64,000 nt of DNA. Origin: Bdellovibrionaceae bacterium UBA2339 (GTDB lineage: Bacteria; Bdellovibrionota; Bdellovibrionia; Bdellovibrionales; JAMPXM01). Positions 1-8,181 of this stretch are shown in pieces. Made by a program: the position numbers and the translations under genes. The stretch lies in contig DDUL01000030.1 in NCBI GenBank assembly GCA_002344785.1, positions 1 through 64,000 of the forward strand, in the 5' to 3' direction. Numbering within the stretch: position 1 is the stretch's first letter; each line of letters starts with the position of its first letter. Under the pieces are notes generated by a model, which was not told the DNA's origin, made no database searches, and was given only the letters and a program-made list of their open reading frames with translations.

Positions 1-1
1 G

Positions 2-85
2 CGTGGCGGCGGAGGTCGCGGTGGTGGAGGCGGCGGCGCTGGCCCGAGCGGCGGCCCGTCCGGTGGTGGCCCCGGTGCCAATTGA
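2..85 (+). CDS. C-terminal end of a glycine-rich protein (partial)
   Basis: Reading frame 2 is open from the window edge to a TGA at 83-85 and encodes about 27 residues made almost wholly of Gly with a few Arg, Pro and Ser. RGG-like tails of this kind are found at the ends of DEAD-box RNA helicases and RNA-binding proteins, where they bind RNA non-specifically. The rest of the gene is outside the window, so the family cannot be named. The composition and a stop followed by a gene on the opposite strand support a real gene end. Confidence 0.55.
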   Translation, partial: RGGGGRGGGGGGAGPSGGPSGGGPGAN

Positions 86-127
86 TTCACGAGAAATTTT
101 GAATTCTTGTTTGAGATGGTGGATCGA

Positions 128-679
128 TCACCAGTTGTTGGGATTGTACGGATCATCACTGGATGCAGGCGCGCGCGGCGCAGGTGTGGGTTGAGCCACC
201 CACTTCACTTCAGGAAGCACTCCAGTTTGTAGGTACTTTTCATAAATCTTGGCTTTCAGATCCGAAGGCATGGTCGAGTTCATGATTTCACGGATTCGTT
301 CATCGTCGCGGGGATCAACGTGTTGAGAGTTGTTTTGATCCACGACAGCCGTCAGCACAAGTTCGGGCTCTTGAGTCGAGGCCGCCGCTTGAGGTTTCGT
401 CGCACCCTGTGGGCTCTGCGCTTGATCAGCTAAGCTCTCAGCGATCTTTTGAATCGCGAGCCCGTCGGCATTTTGAGTTTGCAAAGCTTTGCGTTGGATT
501 GCCGCGGGCGGAGCGCCGGGCCGAAGGGATTTGTTGCGATAGGCCTCCAGCGCACCGGCAACTTGATGCAAGCCCATACCGGATTCGCGCCCCAAATCTT
601 GTTGGCGAAAATCAAACAGCAGCAAACTTGTCAGCACCAATACGATGCCAAATGCGATGAACAAGAAGCCCTTGGCCAT
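128..679 (-). CDS. Membrane-anchored protein of unknown function
   Basis: A 183-residue protein. Residues 4-22 form one hydrophobic segment directly after MAK, so the protein is probably held in the inner membrane with the rest in the periplasm. There is no lipobox. The middle is rich in Ala, Gln and Pro. A charged part around residues 120-150 is followed by a Pro-rich tail ending in an NPNNW motif. No Shine-Dalgarno sequence is obvious before the ATG. It is transcribed away from gpmA, leaving about 150 bases between them for both promoters. I do not recognise a family. Confidence 0.6.
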   Translation of the reverse strand: MAKGFLFIAFGIVLVLTSLLLFDFRQQDLGRESGMGLHQVAGALEAYRNKSLRPGAPPAAIQRKALQTQNADGLAIQKIAESLADQAQSPQGATKPQAAASTQEPELVLTAVVDQNNSQHVDPRDDERIREIMNSTMPSDLKAKIYEKYLQTGVLPEVKWVAQPTPAPRAPASSDDPYNPNNW

Positions 680-832
680 GACGACGTATCGGCGAAGTGG
701 AGGCGAAACTTTCGCGTCTCAGTCTGAGGCGTCGTGCTGATGACCCTCGAACGGGCGCGTGAATCCTATTAAGCGGCGAGACAACCGGGGCTGAGATTGC
801 AAAGCTGTGCAATGCGAATTAAAGCTGGGGAC

Positions 833-1579
833 ATGATCAAATTCGTCATGCTTCGCCACGGTGAAAGTGTTTGGAACAAAGAGAATCGATTTACAGGTTG
901 GAAAGATGTGGGTCTTTCTGAGACGGGTCGCGCCGAGGCTGTTCGTGCAGGACGAGCTCTTCGCGAGGCGGGCTTTGAGTTTGATCGAGCTTACACCTCA
1001 CGCTTGAAGCGTGCGATCCACACCTTGGATTCCGTGCTGGTGGAGATGGATTGCTCTTGGCTTCCGGTCACCAAAGCTTGGCAATTGAACGAACGTCATT
1101 ATGGGGCTCTGACGGGTTTGAACAAGTCGGAGACCGCCGCAAAACATGGCGAGGAGCAAGTGAAGATTTGGCGCCGCTCGTACTCCACGCCGCCGCCGCC
1201 CATGTCGTTGGATGATCCTGAGCATCCGTCGCGCGATCGTCGCTATGCGGATGTTCCTCGTCAGGCGCTCCCAAGCTGTGAAGCGCTTTCGCATACGGTT
1301 GCGCGCGTGCAGCCGTATTGGGATCAAGAAATTGCGCCGGCACTCCGCGCGGGTCAGCGAGTGCTGCTGGCGGCGCATGGCAATTCCATTCGCGCGATTT
1401 TGAAAATGCTTGAGAATATTTCCGAGTCGGACATTGTCGAACTCAACATCCCGACGGCGATTCCGCTCGAGGTGACACTCACTCCAGACTTGAAGTTTGT
1501 CTCGCGACGCTACATTGGCGATGAGGCGATGATTCAGGCGGCTGTCGCGGCGGTGGCGCAACAAGGTAAAGCAAAATGA
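833..1579 (+). CDS. gpmA: 2,3-bisphosphoglycerate-dependent phosphoglycerate mutase
   Basis: Interconverts 3- and 2-phosphoglycerate in glycolysis and gluconeogenesis in the cytoplasm. The 248-residue product matches the usual family length. The phospho-acceptor His9 lies in the LRHGESVWN motif, the second histidine is His182 in AAHGNSIRA, and the NERHYG motif is at 86-91. The ATG at 833 is preferred over one 36 bases upstream because it gives the standard MIKFVMLRHG start. The stop overlaps the hemB start as ATGA, so the two are probably translated together. Three more glycolytic genes lie near 41.6-46 kb. Confidence 0.95.
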   Translation: MIKFVMLRHGESVWNKENRFTGWKDVGLSETGRAEAVRAGRALREAGFEFDRAYTSRLKRAIHTLDSVLVEMDCSWLPVTKAWQLNERHYGALTGLNKSETAAKHGEEQVKIWRRSYSTPPPPMSLDDPEHPSRDRRYADVPRQALPSCEALSHTVARVQPYWDQEIAPALRAGQRVLLAAHGNSIRAILKMLENISESDIVELNIPTAIPLEVTLTPDLKFVSRRYIGDEAMIQAAVAAVAQQGKAK

Positions 1580-2553
1580 TCGAGCGACCTCGCCGTTTGC
1601 GTGCTTCGGCCTCGATTCGCGAAATGCTGTGCGAAACTCGCTTGCATCCGTCGCAATTGGTGTTGCCGATCTTTATCACCGAAGGCCGCGATGTGCGTGA
1701 TCCCATCACTTCGATGCCAGGTGTGTCTCGCCTCTCGATTGATCGCGCAGTTGATGAGGCCAAGCGGGCGCGAGATCTTGGTATTCGAGGGCTTGCGCTG
1801 TTTCCGAAGATCGAAGAAGCGCGCAAGACAAGCGATGCTCGCGAAGCCTTGAACCCTCAGGGCCTTGTGCCTCGGGCGCTTGCGGAATTGAAAGCCAAAG
1901 TTCCCGAGATGTACTTGATCACCGACGTGGCACTGGATCCTTACTCCAGCGACGGTCACGACGGACTGGTGCGCGATGGTCGAATTCTGAACGACGAAAC
2001 TTTGCCGGTGCTGGCCGAGATGGCGTTGGTGCAGGCGCGAGCCGGAGCAGATTGCGTGGCTCCGAGCGATATGATGGATGGCCGAGTCGCCGCGATTCGA
2101 TCTAGCTTGGAGTCCGCGAAGTTTCACGATGTGGCGATCTTGGCGTACACCGCCAAGTATGCTTCGTGCTTTTACGGACCGTTCCGCGATGCTCTCGATT
2201 CAGCTCCGCGAGCTGGCGATAAGAAGACTTATCAAATGGACTTCGCAAATCGTCGGGAGGCACTGCGCGAGGCACGCCTTGATGTGGCCGAGGGTGCTGA
2301 CATCATGATGGTCAAACCGGCGGGCGCGTATCTAGATGTGATCGCGGATCTTCGGCGAGAGTTCGACGTGCCGATTGCGGCCTATCAGGTGAGTGGCGAG
2401 TACGCGATGATCGCAGCGGCGGCTGAGCGTGGTTGGGTGGATGCCGACGCTGCTTATCTGGAGAGTGCTTTGGCGATTCGGCGGGCGGGGGCGGATATGA
2501 TTTTCACTTATGCCGCCTGCCAGCTGGCACACTTGAGTGGTCGTGTGAATTGA
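1576..2553 (+). CDS. hemB: Delta-aminolevulinic acid dehydratase (porphobilinogen synthase)
   Basis: Condenses two 5-aminolevulinate molecules to porphobilinogen, an early step of heme synthesis. The 325-residue protein has both Schiff-base lysines, Lys194 in AYTAKYASCFYGP and Lys247 in MMVKPAGAY. The metal site at about 118-131 reads DVALDPYSSDGHDGL, with no zinc cysteines, so this is the Mg-dependent, Zn-independent subtype. It overlaps gpmA by 4 bases. The last codons carry LAHLSGR, and the DNA there repeats exactly at the end of the thioredoxin gene about 61 kb away. Confidence 0.96.
   Translation: MIERPRRLRASASIREMLCETRLHPSQLVLPIFITEGRDVRDPITSMPGVSRLSIDRAVDEAKRARDLGIRGLALFPKIEEARKTSDAREALNPQGLVPRALAELKAKVPEMYLITDVALDPYSSDGHDGLVRDGRILNDETLPVLAEMALVQARAGADCVAPSDMMDGRVAAIRSSLESAKFHDVAILAYTAKYASCFYGPFRDALDSAPRAGDKKTYQMDFANRREALREARLDVAEGADIMMVKPAGAYLDVIADLRREFDVPIAAYQVSGEYAMIAAAAERGWVDADAAYLESALAIRRAGADMIFTYAACQLAHLSGRVN
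2522..2544 (+). repeat. 23-bp exact repeat, copy 1 (3' end of hemB)
   Basis: These 23 bases occur unchanged at 63473-63495, at the 3' end of the thioredoxin gene. Both copies are read in the same frame and encode LAHLSGR within the last ten codons of unrelated proteins. Confidence 0.85.
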
Positions 2554-2891
2554 TCCTGACCTTTCAGGGGTTTAGCTGTGTTGGCTTGGGAGTGTTGCAC
2601 AAGGCGACGTCGAGCCATTGGCGAGCATTGAATCGAACCATGGGCAAGCGCCGAACGGAGTGACAACCACGCAAGTGAGCCAGCTTGTCGGTGCCAAATT
2701 GATGAGAATTTGTTATCCCGATTGAAGGACTTTCACGCGGCGCATTAAATGCCGGGAAAGCCCTTCAGACATAAGTCTCCGAGCTTTCACAAGTTTTTTA
2801 GATTTCAAAGTGCGACGTCGCGCTCTGTTAAGCTGGCCGAGTCTGTGCTAGAACCACGACTTCGCTAACCGAAGCTAACTGGAGGCGCAGC
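2554..2891. other. Intergenic region, 338 bases
   Basis: No convincing coding sequence. A weak 5-bp stem lies just after hemB (about 2556-2569) and a perfect 10-bp palindrome GCGACGTCGC is at 2812-2821, about 70 bases before the next start. The latter is a possible regulator site. No clear -35/-10 pair was found. Confidence 0.4.
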
Positions 2892-3485
2892 GTGAATCAC
2901 GATCGGCTGAATACTATTCCTTCTGATGAGAAACTCCTGAAGACACGAGCTGAAGATTTAGCCGATGACGCCGATGAGATGGATCAAGACGAAGGCTTTG
3001 GCGGTGGCGCTGGTGGTGCCTATGCTTCGGCCTTCGATGGCGACGAGACTTCGCTGCAAATGATTGAGGCTCTTGAGAAAGAGGCGAAGCGCCGCGGGCT
3101 TGATGAAGAGGTCGAAGAAGATCTCGTCGACCTCGATCAAATCGACGACATTTTGGCTTTGCCTGAGGATCAGTTCCCGCGTTTTACGCTCGCCAAAAAC
3201 AAGGCGCGCTTTCTGCGCATGGTGAGCTGGTACAAGAACAAGCAAGAGTGGTTGGAAGTGGCGCCGCTTTCGGGCGTCCAAAAGATGTTCAAGCAGCAAA
3301 CGAAAGAGTTGGTTGGCATTCGTGCATCGAAGCTCGATTTTGAAATGGAGCTTGAGACAGGCACATTGACGCCTTCGCAGCGTTCGTATCGTCGCGATGA
3401 GCTGAAGATGTGCAAAGTGCACGAGAAGATGGCCGTTAACCTGATTGCGAAGATGCAGGTGAAGATCAAGTCGGGTCGTCGTTAA
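2892..3485 (+). CDS. Acidic protein of unknown function
   Basis: A 197-residue soluble protein starting at GTG behind a well-placed GGAGG (2881-2885). Residues 20-45 are strongly acidic with a Gly-rich patch. Residues 55-90 are acidic and probably helical. The C-terminal half is basic and helical (WYKNKQEW, KMFKQQTKELVG, and a Lys/Arg-rich end). There is no signal peptide or membrane segment. The charge split suggests a nucleic-acid or protein-binding adaptor, but this is only a guess; I do not recognise a family. A strong terminator follows about 55 bases after the stop. Confidence 0.75.
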   Translation: MNHDRLNTIPSDEKLLKTRAEDLADDADEMDQDEGFGGGAGGAYASAFDGDETSLQMIEALEKEAKRRGLDEEVEEDLVDLDQIDDILALPEDQFPRFTLAKNKARFLRMVSWYKNKQEWLEVAPLSGVQKMFKQQTKELVGIRASKLDFEMELETGTLTPSQRSYRRDELKMCKVHEKMAVNLIAKMQVKIKSGRR

Positions 3486-3540
3486 TTTCACGCCATTCAC
3501 GCTGATGAATGGTTCGTTCTTGAATTTTTAAAATTGAGAA

Positions 3541-3575
3541 GCCCGAAACGAGTCCGCTCGCTTCGGGCTTTTTTT
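3541..3575 (+). terminator. Rho-independent terminator
   Basis: GCCCGAA (3541-3547) pairs with TTCGGGC (3562-3568). An inner CGAG/CTCG pair continues the stem around a TCCG loop, and seven T follow. It ends the 2892-3485 gene, and its T tract touches the stop of the convergent gene at 3574. Confidence 0.9.
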
Positions 3576-4725
3576 ATCGGCGTGGTCGAGCGGCAGGAGC
3601 AGCCGCCGGTGCCGGTACAGGGGCGGTGGGGAAGCCCGCGCGCTGAACGGCGCTTCGAATGGAGTCGGGGAACTCGGCGTTCAACAATCTGAAAATCGCG
3701 AAGTTGGGTCGGGGTGAGTTGAGCTCCGCGGATTCTGCAACGAGGTTGGTGATGATTCGCCGCTCTCCAAGAGTCATGGGCGAGGCATCGTTGACTTGCA
3801 TGGCGTCGATCATGCGATCGCGAGTGAGTAAGACACGGAAAGTGATCTCAACATCGGTGATGCCGTGTCGGCGGGCGAAGTGGTGAAAGCTCACCGGCAC
3901 GCGAAATCCACGATAGAAGTCGTCGTAGGCGAGTTTGAAGTTCTGCAATTGTCTTCGACTGTGGCGAAGTAGTTCGGCGTGGCCCGAGCAATCGTTGATG
4001 TCACAAAGGCGCGTTTGACCGGCAGCCTGGCGTTCGGCGAGCTCGACTTGAATGGCATGTCGCTGAGCGAGGTAGGAGAGTTCTTCTTGGACGCGCTCGG
4101 CGCTTTGAATGGAAAGCAGCTGTGTCTTCACATGGCTGTCGTTGAGAATTGAGCGCCAGCAATCGATCGCGGTTTTGTCGGCGCATGCCACATTGCTGGT
4201 GAAGACTTCAAGTTTGAAGCTCAAGTTTTTGAAGGGCTCTTGGAACTGGCCGCGCTCCACAAGCAACCGCCGTGAATCTCGCGTGGCTCTTTGTTGGGCG
4301 GCAGACTCGTTGGTCTGACGATGAGGCTCCGATGCGGCTCGTGAGCGTCGCTCGTCTTCTTCGATGCGTCGACGACGATCGCGCTCTTCATCTTCGATGC
4401 GTCGGCGTCGATCTCGTTCCTCATCTTCGCGGCGTTGTCGATCGGGGTTGTAGCCACCCACAGTTGCGCCACCAATTTGCACGCCGGGCGTGGTGCTGAT
4501 TCCTCCAGCCTGAATTCCGCCATAGGTGACTGTGCCATCGGGCTGAAGCGTCGTGCCGCCAACAGAGAGTCCAGGAGCGACTTCAACGCCGCCAAATGTG
4601 ACTTGTGCAAAGGAGTCAGATCCGAAACATAGCAGGGCGCCCACGAAGGCGAGTTGCTGAGTGAGGCGAAGGGCCTGACGGGCCGAGCGAGCCTGAGGAG
4701 AGTGAGTCATCTGCTGCAGCAACAT
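3574..4725 (-). CDS. Exported protein with Arg/Glu repeat region
   Basis: A 383-residue protein. The ATG at 4725 is chosen because GGAG stands 7 bases before it; the frame stays open further upstream without a better site. A signal peptide is visible (LAFVGALLCFGSDSFA, cleavage near SFA-QV). Next comes a Gly/Val/Thr-rich segment with repeated VTFGG/VTYGG/QIGG motifs, like beta repeats. Then follow near-identical 11-residue repeats of the type RRRRIEDEERD, which should form a long charged helix. The C-terminal part has several cysteines (CADKTAIDCW, CDINDC) that could form disulfides, and ends Pro/Ala-rich. Unknown function, probably periplasmic or cell surface. Confidence 0.75.
   Translation of the reverse strand: MLLQQMTHSPQARSARQALRLTQQLAFVGALLCFGSDSFAQVTFGGVEVAPGLSVGGTTLQPDGTVTYGGIQAGGISTTPGVQIGGATVGGYNPDRQRREDEERDRRRRIEDEERDRRRRIEEDERRSRAASEPHRQTNESAAQQRATRDSRRLLVERGQFQEPFKNLSFKLEVFTSNVACADKTAIDCWRSILNDSHVKTQLLSIQSAERVQEELSYLAQRHAIQVELAERQAAGQTRLCDINDCSGHAELLRHSRRQLQNFKLAYDDFYRGFRVPVSFHHFARRHGITDVEITFRVLLTRDRMIDAMQVNDASPMTLGERRIITNLVAESAELNSPRPNFAIFRLLNAEFPDSIRSAVQRAGFPTAPVPAPAAAPAARPRR
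4359..4424. repeat. 33-bp tandem repeat inside the exported protein gene
   Basis: Two adjacent 33-base units (4359-4391 and 4392-4424), with a degenerate third start at 4425, encode the 11-residue Arg/Glu/Asp repeats. Such units can change copy number by slippage or recombination. Confidence 0.75.
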
Positions 4726-5236
4726 ACGTGAGCTCCGAATTCGTATTTGAGGAAGAGTGCCGAGACCTCTTCCTTCGATGCTTGCGTCCTCAAGACGCAG
4801 TCTTGGGGGCGGCAACTTGAAACATCAGCAAAGCCAGCGATGCAAGTTTCAGGTCCGTGAGCATCTGTACACATAAGTTCGGACTGAGGTTCGGGCGAGA
4901 GGGGATCGCAAAGTCCACAAAAATCGATTCGCGACCGAAGTCGGGCTGAAGGCATTGTCGAGAGAGTCGACATCTCGTCTTATTTCGGGACTCATTTCGA
5001 TGGCTTGCGAATTCGTGCCAGGCGTCTCACGGGGTGTTTCAAAATGAGGAATAAAATTCCGCAAAATGACTCATTTTCTGACGAAAACCCGCCGATAGGT
5101 ACATTGTGAGGCGTTTTTTGCGCCTTTTCAAAACAGCGGCTGAGACAGTTTTTGGCGCAACAGACGCCCGACTGACGAAGCAAGTTGGATGATTTTGAAA
5201 CGAAAACCCCTGGGGTTAGGGGACGGAGGGTCTACC
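4726..5236. other. Divergent intergenic region, 511 bases, with nested inverted repeats
   Basis: No supported gene. AAAATGAG (5041-5048) and CTCATTTT (5070-5077) form an 8-bp inverted repeat. A second palindrome, GGAAT-AAA-ATTCC (5048-5060), overlaps its left arm. They lie about 160-195 bases before the Fis-type gene and could be an operator or a hairpin. A GG-N10-GC pair near 5156 resembles a sigma-54 site only weakly. Confidence 0.4.
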
Positions 5237-5650
5237 ATGGTACGTTCGTCGTTCATCGTCGTTTCCGACGATCAAGTCTTGATCCAGAAGGCACATCAAT
5301 TTGGTCTTCTGAATGGAGTCTCGGTGCGAGTGATGACGCCGAGTGAGTGGGAGGCGATGTCGTCTTCTTCTCAGGTGTCGTTGGTGCCTGGCCAAAGCCA
5401 AGCTGAATCAACGGGCGCTAAAGTGTTGCAGTTCCCGTCGGCCTCGGCGACGCCAACGGCTGGCACGGGCAAGATGGTTTCGACCATCGAGCATCTTGAA
5501 GCTGCGGCGATTGAAAACGCCATCGCAGCGTACAAGGGAAATTTGACTGAAGCCGCAAAAGCTTTGGGCATTGGTCGCGCGACTTTGTATCGCAAAGTTC
5601 GCTTGTTCAACATTGATCCGAATGCGGCACGCCGTCGCAAAGCCGCTTAG
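5237..5650 (+). CDS. Fis-type DNA-binding regulator
   Basis: A 137-residue protein whose last 45 residues match the Fis/NtrC C-terminal helix-turn-helix (IENAIAAYKGNLTEAAKALGIG and RATLYRKVRLF). The ATG at 5237 is preferred to one 48 bases upstream because GGAGGG stands 6 bases before it. Residues 1-45 look like a small folded domain (VRSSFIVVSDDQVLIQKAHQF, reminiscent of a degenerate receiver start), joined by a Ser/Ala/Thr-rich linker. No AAA+ ATPase domain is present, so it is not a full sigma-54 activator. It may regulate the downstream protease-like gene, 19 bases away. Confidence 0.8.
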   Translation: MVRSSFIVVSDDQVLIQKAHQFGLLNGVSVRVMTPSEWEAMSSSSQVSLVPGQSQAESTGAKVLQFPSASATPTAGTGKMVSTIEHLEAAAIENAIAAYKGNLTEAAKALGIGRATLYRKVRLFNIDPNAARRRKAA

Positions 5651-5669
5651 GGCTTTTGGATCTTGAACG

Positions 5670-7151
5670 ATGACAAACCCGACGACTTCATCTGAGGCCG
5701 TCGATCGCTTCGGCGATCGGCGGATGACGATGCCGGTTGTCGGGTTTGGCTTTTTGGGCGTATTGCTCTCGTTGCTCATCTTTGGAGTTAGTGCGCGTTG
5801 GTCCTTCACGTGGGTCGAAACGCGCGGATTGCAGCAAGCCTGGCTGCGGGTGTGTGATCTTGTCGAGCAAGAGATGCTGCCGCCGGCCGACCGGCATGAA
5901 CAACAGCGGCAATTGAGCTTCATCGAACATTGTCGCCGAGACGCTGCCAGCGAAACGCGATTGATCTTGAACTCCTCGCAGCCCAAACGCGAGTTTGCTC
6001 GGCGCATGACGGATCGGCTTTCCATTTTTAGAATTTCGCATCTCTACATCTCAGCACCCCAGGAGACTTGGGCGATTTGGCAGGGCGAGTCCGTGGATAC
6101 GGGCGCGCGAGCGAAGCTGATTGATGGGGAAGTGGTGTTGGTTGAAGTTCTGGACGACTCGCCAGCTCAAGAGGCGGGCCTGCGTGCCGGTGATGTGATT
6201 ATGAGTGTGGATGCACGACCTCTTTCGGAGGCTCAAGAAGTGCAAAGTGTCAGTGGAGTTTGGGAAGTCTTGCGCACACATCGTCGAGATCGGCGGCGTG
6301 GTCAGGAATTGGATCTACAGCGCGCACCCGAAGTTTCGCAAGCCTCGGCTGCAGAAGTGAAGGGTGCGGTCGAGTCCAGGCTCAGTGTGCCGATTCAAGC
6401 GCGACCTTTACAAGTGCCTCTATCGCCCTCGCTTTGGCGTCTGCGGTCGGGCACAGCTTATATGCGAATTCCGAGTTTCTTGCCGCAAGTTTTCGAAGGC
6501 GAGGCATGGCAGGAAATGCGAGTGGCTCTCGGAGAGTTGAGCCGCAGTCGCACACAACTCATTGTCGATGTTCGGCGAAACGCGGGTGGAAGTTTTCCTG
6601 CGGCAATGAGGGCGATCTCGGCACTGAGTTGCAAACCCGGACTTGTCGGTTGGGTGCATCGCGGATTTGTTCCCTCCCCAGAGGAAGCTTTGCAGTATGC
6701 GCTTCCCGATGATCTCTCCGCGCACTTGCAGTTGGAGCGGCTTTCTCGCGACGGCGCTTTGTCGTTGATGAGTCACTCGCAGAGCCTTTGCTTTTCCGGA
6801 CCGGTGCTTGTCTTGATGGATGAGGAGACGGCTTCGGTGGCGGAGATTTTTGCGCAAGCGATGAAAGAGCGACCGCAGACGCGAGTGCTGGGATGGCCAT
6901 CGGCGGGCCAGGTGGTGATGGCGCGATGGTTTGAGTTGGACTCGATCGGCCCTGGATACAATTTGGTTTTGCCCGTTGCTCGCTATGAATCGGCGCAAGG
7001 TCAATCGTTAGAGAGGCGCGGTGTGCGGCCTGACGTAGAGCTGGTGCGCGATCTCGAGAGCGCGCGGCGCCTCGGGGATCCCTGGTTGGAATGGACCGAC
7101 GAGTTCGCTCGCACGGGGCGATTTCCTTCGGGAGGAAGTGTCTCATTCTGA
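5670..7151 (+). CDS. S41-family (C-terminal processing) protease-like membrane protein with PDZ domain
   Basis: A 493-residue protein with one N-terminal membrane segment (about 22-42), a periplasmic helical region, a PDZ domain (about 140-220, with DDSPAQEAGLRAGDVIMSVD) and an S41 catalytic core. The nucleophile region DEETASVAEIFAQAMKE places Ser389 correctly. The lysine loop of CtpA-type enzymes (GKG) is replaced by GWPSAGQ at 408-414. It therefore either uses the alternative S41 dyad or is inactive. The family cleaves tails of envelope proteins. It probably forms an operon with the preceding Fis-type gene. No strong Shine-Dalgarno sequence is seen. Confidence 0.8.
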   Translation: MTNPTTSSEAVDRFGDRRMTMPVVGFGFLGVLLSLLIFGVSARWSFTWVETRGLQQAWLRVCDLVEQEMLPPADRHEQQRQLSFIEHCRRDAASETRLILNSSQPKREFARRMTDRLSIFRISHLYISAPQETWAIWQGESVDTGARAKLIDGEVVLVEVLDDSPAQEAGLRAGDVIMSVDARPLSEAQEVQSVSGVWEVLRTHRRDRRRGQELDLQRAPEVSQASAAEVKGAVESRLSVPIQARPLQVPLSPSLWRLRSGTAYMRIPSFLPQVFEGEAWQEMRVALGELSRSRTQLIVDVRRNAGGSFPAAMRAISALSCKPGLVGWVHRGFVPSPEEALQYALPDDLSAHLQLERLSRDGALSLMSHSQSLCFSGPVLVLMDEETASVAEIFAQAMKERPQTRVLGWPSAGQVVMARWFELDSIGPGYNLVLPVARYESAQGQSLERRGVRPDVELVRDLESARRLGDPWLEWTDEFARTGRFPSGGSVSF

Positions 7152-7301
7152 GACGCTGTCGAAGTCTCCGACATGTGCTGAGCGATCTGACGTCAACGGA
7201 TGAGAGAGCTCTCGAGAATTCAACAGCTTAAGCCGATAAGTCTTCATCTACAGCGGGCCCTTGAGTTGCATCGCCTCATATCGAGGCGTTTGGAGGAATC
7301 G

Positions 7302-8033
7302 ATGTCTGATGATCGTTCGGATGATCGAGATGATTCCAATTCGTCTGGAACTCAATCGGGAGGAAACCGCATGTCCCGCAAAGTGATCGATATCAATGAG
7401 CGTTTGCCGTCCAAAGATCCGCTCGAAAAATTGAAGGGCATGCGCGTGCGCTTGGACTTGGAACAAGCGAAAGTGGCCATTCCCATGTCGTTGCTTTCCA
7501 TCTTGGCGGTGGTGACGATGTTGAACTCGCAAATGTTTTCGGCGCCGCAAACCGCGGCGGTTCAAAGTCGAGACCTAGCAAGCGAAGGTGTGCCGGCACG
7601 CGGGATCGCAAGTTTGCCGACGGGAACTTCGCCTGAAGAGGACAGCTTGGTTCGTCGCTTAGGCGAAGAAGGGCTGAGTGCGGGATCGACGCTTGGTCGA
7701 AAGCCGACGGCCTTGGAGCGATTCACTTTGGGTGCGCTTGAGGGTCAGTATGATGTGATGTTGGATGGCGAAAAGGTTCGCGCATTGACCTTGAGTCCTT
7801 CGGCGCGTCCCGTGGCGTTTGGCGACAAATTCCTCGACCAACATCGAGAGTTTTTGCCGGCGCAATTTGAGAAGGTCTTGCAGGTTGGCAACAAAGCTGA
7901 TGATCGCGGTCGCCATTTGACCTTTCAATTGGTCAACCGAATGTCTCTGCCCGTCGCTACTGTCGATGTGCAGCTCGACACCGAAGGCCGCCTGCTCTCG
8001 TTGAAAGTCGCGCCGGAGGCGCGCGCACACTAA
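7302..8033 (+). CDS. Single-span membrane protein of unknown function
   Basis: A 243-residue protein with one membrane segment at about 59-76 (PMSLLSILAVVTMLNSQM), a short cytoplasmic basic/acidic N-terminus and a periplasmic C-terminal domain of about 160 residues. Two starts are credible. The ATG at 7302 has GGAGG 5 bases before it; the ATG at 7371 (MSRKVIDINERLP) also has GGAGG 7 bases before it. The extra 23 residues are Asp/Ser-rich low complexity, so both forms may be made. The last codons lie in a 28-bp tandem repeat. No family recognised. Confidence 0.7.
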   Translation: MSDDRSDDRDDSNSSGTQSGGNRMSRKVIDINERLPSKDPLEKLKGMRVRLDLEQAKVAIPMSLLSILAVVTMLNSQMFSAPQTAAVQSRDLASEGVPARGIASLPTGTSPEEDSLVRRLGEEGLSAGSTLGRKPTALERFTLGALEGQYDVMLDGEKVRALTLSPSARPVAFGDKFLDQHREFLPAQFEKVLQVGNKADDRGRHLTFQLVNRMSLPVATVDVQLDTEGRLLSLKVAPEARAH

Positions 8034-8081
8034 AAGGCCGCCTGAGGCGCGCGCACACTAAAAGGCCGCCGGAGGCGCGCG
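8011..8081. repeat. 28-bp tandem repeat spanning a stop codon
   Basis: Unit 1 (8011-8038) and unit 2 (8039-8066) differ by one base, and a half unit follows (8067-8081). Each unit contains CGCGCACACTAAAAGGC. The stop TAA (8031-8033) lies in unit 1, so the duplication lengthens the 3' untranslated region rather than the protein. Confidence 0.9.
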
Positions 8082-8160
8082 ATTCGAGCGCGCCAGAGGC
8101 CTCGACAAAAGTTCCGTCCGGTTTCATCGCGAGACACCAGGCTCGGCTCCAGCCGAGCCT
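8074..8160 (+). terminator. Two hairpins, possible terminators
   Basis: GGCGCGC (8074-8080) and GCGCGCC (8088-8094) form a perfect 7-bp stem with a 7-base loop. A second stem pairs AGGCTCGGC (8139-8147) with GCCGAGCCT (8152-8160) and is followed by TTT. The second most resembles a terminator, but its T tract is short. Confidence 0.45.
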
Positions 8161-8181
8161 TTGGCATTCCGAAAAGTCAGT

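Noticed and set aside
2600..2650. tRNA-like GGTTCGATTC on the minus strand
   Set aside because: Only a T-loop-like stretch; no acceptor, D or anticodon stem could be built.
5150..5170. Sigma-54 promoter
   Set aside because: GG-N10-GC spacing is present, but the -24 and -12 boxes match the consensus poorly.
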